Source: DATEDA01 sp963754305
GTDB lineage: Bacteria > Pseudomonadota > Gammaproteobacteria > Burkholderiales > SG8-39
NCBI GenBank assembly: GCA_963754305.1
Contig: CAVWFR010000024.1
Location: 157,055 to 221,054 of the forward strand
Reading direction: 5' to 3'
DNA length: 64,000 nucleotides
Part shown: piece by piece, positions 58,846 to 64,000 of the stretch
How the letters are laid out: each line of letters opens with the position of its first letter
Numbering within the stretch: the first letter of the stretch is position 1
Notes under the pieces: generated by a model
Seen by the model: only the letters and a program-made list of their open reading frames with translations
The model's database searches: none
Told to the model about the DNA's origin: nothing
Made by a program: the position numbers and the translations under genes

Positions 58846-59207
58846 CCGCAGGGGCGCGCCCGTGGGCAGTGCGCCTTACGGCCGCGGCCGAGGCCGACTT
58901 CGAGGACATCCTGCACTGGACCGTGGGGCACTTCGGTGAGGCGCAGGCGCGTGTCTACGCCGAGACGCTTTCCGCGGCACTGGAGGCGCTGACCGCGGGC
59001 CCGACGGCGCTCGGCTCCAAAGTCCGCGACGATATCGGCAGGGGACTCTTCACGCTGCATGTCGCTCGCCAAGGACGCAAGGGGCGTCACTTCGTGGTCT
59101 TCCGGATCGGGAAGGATCAGGGACGTGAGGTGATCGAGGTCCTGCGGTTGCTTCATGACGCCATGGACCTGCCGCGCCATGTACCTCCGCTGGATGAGAC
59201 CGGGTGA
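58842..59207 (+). CDS. parE: ParE-family toxin
   Basis: The GTG at 58842 overlaps the parD stop. The 121-residue protein is of the RelE/ParE fold: RPWAVRLTAAAEADFEDILH, WTVGHFGEAQARVYAETLSA, then TLHVARQGRKGRHFVVFRIG and VLRLLHDAMDLPRHVP. ParE toxins poison DNA gyrase. A truncated relative is at 52579, so the family has been present at least twice. Confidence 0.94.
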   Translation: MTAGARPWAVRLTAAAEADFEDILHWTVGHFGEAQARVYAETLSAALEALTAGPTALGSKVRDDIGRGLFTLHVARQGRKGRHFVVFRIGKDQGREVIEVLRLLHDAMDLPRHVPPLDETG

Positions 59208-59563
59208 CGCCGATCGGGCTCGGCGTGCATGCCGCGAGAAGGCTATCGGCGATCCGGCGCGAGACCCCGCGCTAATCCGAAGGAGCGGTCGCGGTTCTCC
59301 CCTATGGGGTGGTCAGCACCTCCGGGCAAAGGCAGGCGCTAGTCAGTGCTAGTCAGTGCGAGATGCGGGCGCGCCGGCGCGCTTGAGGCCATCGAGATCC
59401 CCGCGATGGATATCGCGGTGAGCATCTTGGCCGACTACGACGAGAACTACTGCGGGCAGGCGGCCCCTTGCTGGCGTGCGCACCGGCGCACGGCCGGCAA
59501 GCGAAAGCGTGCTGTCGCAGTGTACGTACCGCGCGATCCGGGGACGGATTTCCTGGACGTATA
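59208..59563. other. Intergenic region without a recognised gene
   Basis: About 355 bases after ParE. A phrase GTCAGTGCTA is repeated in tandem near 59342-59360. No gene is seen. Confidence 0.35.
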
Positions 59564-59749
59564 CACCCCGAGGGATTGCGCGAGGCGTTCGCCAATCTCT
59601 ACGCCGAGATCGCGCAGGAGCGCATCGCACGCGAACTCGGCGCGGCCATCGCGCCGCCGCCGTATCCGCCATCGAACACGATAGCGTTCATCGAAGCCTG
59701 TCTGGTGTCACAGGCGAGCGGGCGCTGGGCCGATGTGGCGAGCGCCTGA
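59564..59749 (+). pseudogene. Gfo/Idh/MocA-family oxidoreductase, C-terminal remnant
   Basis: The frame reads HPEGLREAFANLYAEIAQER, IARELGAAIAPPPYPPSNT and IAFIEACLVSQASGRWADV before a stop at 59749. This is the standard end of Gfo/Idh/MocA proteins (HPEGY.EAFANLY, then FIEA...S...G.W). The NAD-binding front is absent. It meets the cytochrome gene convergently. Confidence 0.65.
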
Positions 59750-59780
59750 GCGGCTGACTCGCCGCCGCGCCGATCGGCGA

Positions 59781-60440
59781 CTACTTGCCGCTGGCCATCG
59801 CGCCCGGGAAGCGCGCCGCGTAGTACGCCAGCGTGTCGAGCTCTTCAGGGGTCGCCTGGCTCACCGGCTCGGTCATCGCCATCGTGTAGCCCGGGCGCTT
59901 GCCCGACTTGAAGCCCTGCAGGCTCATCTGCAGGTAGTCTTCCCGTTGGCCGGCAATGCGTGGCACCTGCTGGCCGCCGGCGAAGTCGGCGCCGTGGCAG
60001 AACACGCACTTGTGCTGCTGCGCGAGCTCGGCGCCCTTGCGCATGCGCGCGGCGTCGGGCGCAGTGGCCGGCGCGGGCGCCGGCACCGGCGGCAGCGTGC
60101 CGATGAACTCGGAGAAGCCGCGCAGGTCGGCGTCGGTCATCGTCTTGGCCACCGCGGTCATAGCCTCGTTGCTGCGCCGGCCCTCGCGGAACAGGAACAG
60201 CTGCGTGATCGCATAGAACGAATGCTGGCCGGCGAGCACCGGCGTGCCCGGCATGTCGCTGCGCCCGTTGGCGCCGTGGCACGCCGCGCACAGCGTCGCG
60301 AAACGCTCTGGGTAAGCGTTGGCGGGGGCCGAGGCGCCGGCCGCCTTGCCGGTGTTGCGCGGTTTCGTCTGGGCGCCGGCCGATGCGGCCAGGACCATCA
60401 GGGTCAACGTGCAGAGCGCAAAGCGGACCAGCCCCTTCAC
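59781..60440 (-). CDS. Dihaem c-type cytochrome (cytochrome c553/c4-like)
   Basis: I start it at GTG 60440 (VKGLVRFALCTLTLMVLAAS), giving a signal peptide ending SAGAQ; the ATG at 60491 would overlap the upstream gene and precede no signal. Two CxxCH sites are seen: CAACHGANG and CVFCHGADF, each followed by a Met-type ligand region (MPGTPVLAGQ and QQVPRIAGQ). The 219-residue protein fits the c4 layout of two similar domains. It is 4 bases after the sorbosone-dehydrogenase-type gene on the same strand, so it probably takes electrons from it. Confidence 0.92.
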   Translation of the reverse strand: MKGLVRFALCTLTLMVLAASAGAQTKPRNTGKAAGASAPANAYPERFATLCAACHGANGRSDMPGTPVLAGQHSFYAITQLFLFREGRRSNEAMTAVAKTMTDADLRGFSEFIGTLPPVPAPAPATAPDAARMRKGAELAQQHKCVFCHGADFAGGQQVPRIAGQREDYLQMSLQGFKSGKRPGYTMAMTEPVSQATPEELDTLAYYAARFPGAMASGK

Positions 60441-60444
60441 GCGA

Positions 60445-61638
60445 TCATCTGCCGCTGTAGCTGATGCGGTAAATCGCTCCGGCGTGGTCATCGCTCACCA
60501 GCAGCGAGCCGTCCTTCATCACCAGGAAGTCCACCGGCCGGCCGAGGTAACCGTTGTTCTCGGCGAAGCCGGTCATGAAGGTCTCGAGCCGTGCACCGCC
60601 CTTGCCGTCGGGCCAGGCGACCTGGATGTCGGCGTACTTCTTGGTGCGGTTCCACGGGCCATGGCGCGCGATGAACATTGCACCCTGGTACTTGGCCGGG
60701 AACATCTTGCCGGTGTAGAACTTCAGGCCGAGCGAGCCGGCGTGCGGCCCCAACAGCGCCGCGGGCTTGGCGTAGTCCTCGCACGACTTGCCCCAGCCGA
60801 ATTCCGCGTCGGGAATGTTGCCTTGGTGGCAGAACGGGTAGCCGAAGTGCTGCTTGCCGGGCTGCGTCACCTGGTTCAGCTCGTCGTTGGGCAACTCCTC
60901 GCTCAACCAGTCGCGCCCGTTGTCGGTGAACCAGAGGTTGCCGGTCTTGGGGTCGAAGTCGAAGCCCACTGTGTTGCGCACGCCCGAGGCGATCGTCTCG
61001 AGGCCGCTGCCATCGAGGTTCATGCGAAAGATCTTCGCCCACTCGCCCGGATCGCAGATGTTGCACGGCGCGCCGACCGCGAAGTACAGCTTGTCGTTCT
61101 TGATGCGCAGGTACTTCCAGCTGTGGTCTTCGCCGCCAGGTAGCTTGTCGTACAGCACCTTGGGCTCGCCGAGCTTGTCGAGGTTGTCCTCGACGTTGTC
61201 GTAGCGCATGATCTTCATGTTAGTGGCCAGGTACAGGCTGCCCTTGTCGATCTCGATGCCGGTGGCCAGCGGCATCTTGTCGATGATCACCTTGGCCTCG
61301 CGCTTGCCCTTCTCGGGAATCACGTACACCTTGTTGGCGACGAACAGCGAGCTAACGAAGATGTTGCCCTTCTCGCCCTGGCGGAGGCCGCGCGCGTCGA
61401 GCACGCCGGAGGCCCAGACCTCGGCCTTGAAGCCCGGCGGCAGCTTGAACTTCTTGACCGGCAGCTGATCGGCTGGCGTCGGCACCGGGAACGCCGGCAC
61501 CGGCGCCATCTTCAGCGCTGTTTCAGTTTTCGGACGACCCTTCGCCCAACCGGGTTCTTCGACGGGTGCTTGCTGGGCCATGGGGGCACCGACAACGCAA
61601 AGTGCGGCAAGCGCAACGAGCGAGCGGATGTGACGCAT
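60445..61638 (-). CDS. PQQ-dependent sugar dehydrogenase-like protein (glucose/sorbosone dehydrogenase family)
   Basis: A 397-residue exported protein with signal peptide (RSLVALAALCVVGAPMAQQ). It has the beta-propeller layout of the GSDH family: PPGFKAEVWASGVLDARGLR, TGIEIDKGSLYLATNMKIMR, HSWKYLRIKNDKLYFAVGAP, GNLWFTDNGRDWLSEELPND, and MFIARHGPWNRTKKYADIQV. It likely oxidises a sugar or aldehyde in the periplasm and hands electrons to the cytochrome encoded next. Cys residues in APCNICDPGEW and FCHQGN are typical of the sorbosone subset. PQQ use is inferred from the family. Confidence 0.92.
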   Translation of the reverse strand: MRHIRSLVALAALCVVGAPMAQQAPVEEPGWAKGRPKTETALKMAPVPAFPVPTPADQLPVKKFKLPPGFKAEVWASGVLDARGLRQGEKGNIFVSSLFVANKVYVIPEKGKREAKVIIDKMPLATGIEIDKGSLYLATNMKIMRYDNVEDNLDKLGEPKVLYDKLPGGEDHSWKYLRIKNDKLYFAVGAPCNICDPGEWAKIFRMNLDGSGLETIASGVRNTVGFDFDPKTGNLWFTDNGRDWLSEELPNDELNQVTQPGKQHFGYPFCHQGNIPDAEFGWGKSCEDYAKPAALLGPHAGSLGLKFYTGKMFPAKYQGAMFIARHGPWNRTKKYADIQVAWPDGKGGARLETFMTGFAENNGYLGRPVDFLVMKDGSLLVSDDHAGAIYRISYSGR

Positions 61639-61869
61639 GGTGGCTGCCTCCTTCGGGTTTGTTGATGAGAATGCCGCCGCCGATTATGGGCGAGGCAAGG
61701 TCCCCGATCAATAACAATCGGGTTCGGTCCTGATCGTTGCACCCGAAGGAATACAGCGAGTGAAAGCACCTCCTCTGGCGCGCGCGGCGAGCCGGTCGCG
61801 CAGCACGCGGTGCTGGATCTTGTCAGGCGACATTTCAAACTGATACAGGTTTTGGGTGCTTCGGACATC
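61639..61869. other. Intergenic region with IS-end-like repeats
   Basis: No gene recognised. Near 61833 and 61869 two similar phrases, ATTTCAAACTGATACAGG and ATCTCAAATTGATACACC, occur 36 bases apart. Repeats of this type are found at the ends of IS21-like elements, so this may be the edge of a lost element. Confidence 0.4.
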
Positions 61870-62070
61870 TCAAATTGATACACCACCCCGTGGGTGAATC
61901 GCCGAGAGCCCGAGCTTCCTCGCCAGCGAGGGGGTGCTCCAATGCGTCGCATCGCGTGGTGTCTGGTTCAACGTGGTGACAATCAGCCGCTCGATCTCGG
62001 CATCGCCCACCTTGCGCGGAGCCCCCGGCCGCGGCTCATCCAGAAGGACCATCGAGTCGGCGTACCACAA
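61870..62070 (-). pseudogene. IS630-family transposase, N-terminal fragment
   Basis: The minus-strand frame reads LLDEPRPGAPRKVGDAEIER, LIVTTLNQTPRDATHWSTPS, LARKLGLSAI. IS630 transposases have DEPRPGAPR...VVTTLE..P.DATHWSTRSMA just after their first helix-turn-helix. The part before and the DDE core are missing. Confidence 0.7.
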
Positions 62071-62073
62071 AGC

Positions 62074-62130
62074 GGCTACCTGATCGGCGACGAAGGCAAG
62101 GGGTTCAAGTACATCCTGGACGGGCGTGAG
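62074..62130 (+). pseudogene. Acyl-CoA dehydrogenase scrap
   Basis: The frame reads GYLIGDEGKGFKYILDGRE, which matches a conserved internal stretch of acyl-CoA dehydrogenases (NLIGEEGKGFYYILDGLN-type). It is only 19 residues and directly joined to the hydroxylase remnant that follows, so the assignment is tentative. Confidence 0.45.
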
Positions 62131-62569
62131 CTGGATCTGGCGTGCGTTCCATCAGATACACCACAGTCCAACACGGATCGAGACGTCGACGGCGTTCTAC
62201 AAGCACCCGGTTGGGATTGCCATTAACTCCACCATCGCAAGTTCCATCGTCTTTCTGCTTCTCGGCGGAAGTTACGAAGCGGCGGGCTGGTACAACGTTT
62301 TCGCCGCGGGGGGCGAAATGTTCTACCACAGCAACCTAAGAAATCACATTAGTGCGGCTGGTTCATTCAACGACCTGAGCACCACTCGATCCATCACCAG
62401 CTCGACGTCCATGATTTCAAACTTTGGGGATATCACGTGGTGGGACAGGCTCTTCGGCACATTCAAGGACACGAATACGTTCGCCCCGAAGTGCGGTTTC
62501 CTCAATGCGAGGGAGTCGCAGCTTGGTGCCATCTTCCTGGGCAAAGATGTTTATCACGCTGATGATTAA
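62126..62569 (+). pseudogene. Sterol desaturase/fatty acid hydroxylase-family protein, partial and frameshifted
   Basis: The frame begins within the family: WIWRAFHQIHHSPTRIETST (His box HQIHH), AFYKHPVGIAINSTIASSIV, GWYNVFAAGGEMFYHSNLR. A frame change near 62342 leads to WFIQRPEHHSIHHQLDVHDF, the next His box, and a second change near 62420 to FGDITWWDRLFGTFKDTNTF. The membrane N terminus is missing. The di-iron His boxes are recognisable, so it is a remnant of an integral-membrane oxygenase. Confidence 0.75.
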
Positions 62570-62707
62570 CCACCCGATGCCGACGCTTTATAGCGGTCGG
62601 CCTGGAGCCTCGCGCCGGCTGTTTGCGACTCACCGCGGGCCTCCGGCGTCTTGGACAACCAAGCAAGCGGAGTAGGAAAGAATGCCAGCCGCAGCTCCTC
62701 CTGTGTT

Positions 62708-62729
62708 AGACTAGTTATTCAACTAGTCT
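62708..62729 (+). promoter_or_regulatory. Perfect 9-bp palindrome upstream of the antitoxin gene
   Basis: AGACTAGTT and AACTAGTCT flank ATTC, 15 bases before the antitoxin GTG. It is the right place and symmetry for the autorepressor site of a toxin-antitoxin operon. Confidence 0.65.
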
Positions 62730-62743
62730 GTGAGGTAGACGTC

Positions 62744-63001
62744 GTGAAGAAGTGGCCTGTGCAGGACGCAAAAGCGCGCTTCAGCGAATTTCTAAAGGCG
62801 TGCCTGGCCGATGGGCCTCAGATGGTGACGAAGCGCGGCACGGAGGCTGCTGTTCTCGTCCCTGCAGCGGAGTGGCGACGGCTCAGGGAGGGCGCGCGGC
62901 CTTCACTCAAGCAGCTGCTCCTCTCGGACGCGGCCCGAGCCGACTTGCTGGTCTCGAAACGGGGCTCAGCCCGAAGGCGGAAAGCCGCGCCTGTCCGATA
63001 A
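62744..63001 (+). CDS. Phd/YefM-family antitoxin
   Basis: GTG at 62744 begins an 85-residue protein KKWPVQDAKARFSEFLKACL, then ADGPQMVTKRGTEAAVLVPA and AEWRRLREG, the Phd/YefM fold. There is a basic tail (SKRGSARRRKAAPVR). A GAGG site lies upstream. It is 6 bases before the PIN-domain toxin and should bind its active site and the operator at 62708. Confidence 0.92.
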   Translation: MKKWPVQDAKARFSEFLKACLADGPQMVTKRGTEAAVLVPAAEWRRLREGARPSLKQLLLSDAARADLLVSKRGSARRRKAAPVR

Positions 63002-63007
63002 GTCGAC

Positions 63008-63421
63008 ATGTACCTCCTGGATACCAACGTCGTCTCCGAACTGCGGAAACCCCGACCTCACGGGGGTGTCGTCGCGTGGCTCGAGTCCGTCGACGACGCC
63101 GATCTGCATCTTTCGGCAGTGACGCTCGGCGAGATCCAATCCGGCATAGAGTTGATGCGGGACCAGGACGCCAGCAAGGCAGCCGAGATCGAGCAATGGG
63201 TCGATCTGGTCGCCGCTTCGTACAACATCCTGTCAATGGATGCCGAAACGTTCCGTGAATGGGGACGGCTCATGCACCGAAGATCGGATGCGCTCTACGA
63301 GGACGCGATGATCGCGGCAACGGCAAGGGTCCGGAAGCTGACGGTAGTCACCCGCAACGTCGGTGACTTCGCGCATTTCGACGTGCCGGTATTGAACCCC
63401 TTCAAGACGGGTCGTCGTTAA
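63008..63421 (+). CDS. PIN-domain toxin (VapC/FitB family)
   Basis: A 137-residue RNase. The acidic residues of PIN domains are present: MYLLDTNVVSELRKP (Asp5 and Glu11), VTLGEIQSGIELM (Glu), YEDAMIAATARVRKL (Asp) and TRNVGDFAHFDV (Asp). It should cleave RNA when free of its antitoxin. The order antitoxin then toxin with Phd-type partner is that of the FitAB group. Confidence 0.94.
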   Translation: MYLLDTNVVSELRKPRPHGGVVAWLESVDDADLHLSAVTLGEIQSGIELMRDQDASKAAEIEQWVDLVAASYNILSMDAETFREWGRLMHRRSDALYEDAMIAATARVRKLTVVTRNVGDFAHFDVPVLNPFKTGRR

Positions 63422-63517
63422 AGGCGTCGGCGGGGTCGCCGGTCGCGCTCGGGACCTTGACGGGCTGATGATCCGGGAGAAGTCGCATCTTCGGCAGCTG
63501 TCTCCCTCGATCCCAAA

Positions 63518-64000
63518 ATGATGCGGTTCGTGCAAGCTTGGTCGCGGCGGCTTCCGCTAAGCGCCGACGAGGCCGAAGCGGTGCTCATGGACATCAAGGA
63601 TCACTATCCCGAACCGGTGTGGAACTATTTCGCATTCGCGTTCCAGACGGGGATGCGCCCGGAGGAAATCATTGCGCTGCGCTGGGATGACATAGACTGG
63701 CGCCGGAAGACGCCGCGGGTCGAGCGGGCTCGCACGTATCGTGGAACGGTGAAGGACGTCAAGAACCACGAAGAGCGCGACGTTGACCTGTCGCCACGTG
63801 CCCTCGCGGCCCTCGAGCGGCAGAAGGCGTACACGCTGCTCAAGAAGGGCGAGGTCTTCCACAACCCGGTCACCGGCAAGCCCTGGCACGACGAGCGAAG
63901 CCAGCGGGAGCACTACTGGAACCCGGCGTTGCTCCGTCGCGGAATCCGCCGCCGGCGGGCCTATGCGACGCGCCACACGTATGCGACGCGACTCGTCATG
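63518..64000 (+). CDS. Tyrosine recombinase (phage-type integrase), N-terminally short and cut by the window end
   Basis: From ATG 63518 (MMRFVQAWSRRLPLSADEAE) the frame continues to the last base. It begins directly at the catalytic domain: WNYFAFAFQTGMRPEEIIAL, RWDDIDWRRKTPRVERARTY (box I Arg in TGMRPEE), TVKDVKNHEERDVDLSPRAL (Lys) and AYATRHTYATRLV (box II, with Tyr in place of the first His, a known variant). The N-terminal arm- and core-binding parts are missing upstream, so it is truncated or an unusual short form; the nucleophile Tyr lies past the window end. It follows the toxin-antitoxin pair. Confidence 0.85.
   Translation, partial: MMRFVQAWSRRLPLSADEAEAVLMDIKDHYPEPVWNYFAFAFQTGMRPEEIIALRWDDIDWRRKTPRVERARTYRGTVKDVKNHEERDVDLSPRALAALERQKAYTLLKKGEVFHNPVTGKPWHDERSQREHYWNPALLRRGIRRRRAYATRHTYATRLVM

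Overview
The window is GC-rich bacterial DNA whose conserved core points to a betaproteobacterium, most likely Burkholderiales-like. The reasons are the minus-strand block thrS-infC-rpmI-rplT-pheS-pheT-ihfA-merR-tRNA-Pro (about 22.1-29.8 kb), several Bug/TctC-type tripartite tricarboxylate binding proteins, IorAB-type molybdenum oxidoreductases and LivHM transporters. The order of the core block is as I know it from Betaproteobacteria; the species cannot be told.

Layout. 0-3 kb: a LivH/LivM/binding-protein ABC uptake operon with a frameshifted binding protein. 3.1-5 kb: a ThiS/MoaD-like protein, a BNR beta-propeller protein and a decayed DUF1428 gene. 5.3-11 kb: two Bug receptors (one frameshifted), a secreted tannase/feruloyl-esterase-type hydrolase and a D-2-hydroxyacid dehydrogenase, a plausible ester or aromatic-acid utilisation cluster. 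11.3-14.2 kb: a decayed GntR regulator, a PEP-CTERM-like remnant, and a divergent LysR/SDR pair. 14.4-17.6 kb: a translationally coupled molybdenum oxidoreductase operon (2Fe-2S subunit, Tat-exported large subunit, dihaem cytochrome), followed by a membrane-anchored flavodoxin and a fossil of a second SDR/2Fe-2S junction. 19-21.1 kb: a FecR/peptidoglycan-binding protein and a second SDR. 22.1-29.8 kb: the translation and nucleoid core block, with a structured leader and terminator hairpin just before thrS.

From about 29.94 kb, where a bare tRNA 3' end remains, the DNA is accessory: transposase remnants of several families (rve-type, IS256, IS21, IS630), a HEPN-like protein with a frameshift, a GMC oxidoreductase, an intact family-B DNA polymerase, a hexamer repeat cluster, two short elements with 25-bp inverted ends (39.6 and 44.8 kb), a serine hydrolase fused in frame to the tail of the IS21 transposase IstA, a flavin monooxygenase, and two small stress-type proteins. 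At 46.5-52.5 kb lies a cluster of secreted DUF6351-type hydrolases (one intact, one with two frameshifts, one fossil tail) with an internally deleted Abhydrolase_10 gene. A second bare tRNA 3' end (tRNA-Arg type) is at 53.1 kb. The last 10 kb hold an M23 peptidase, a broken TAP-like hydrolase, an HSL-type esterase, ParDE and FitAB/VapBC-like toxin-antitoxin pairs, a sorbosone-dehydrogenase/cytochrome pair and a tyrosine recombinase cut by the window end.

A striking general property is that core genes are intact while many accessory genes carry one or two frameshifts or large deletions. This may be real decay or, for the single-base cases, sequence error; each is marked. All family names come from reading the translations by eye, without database searches.
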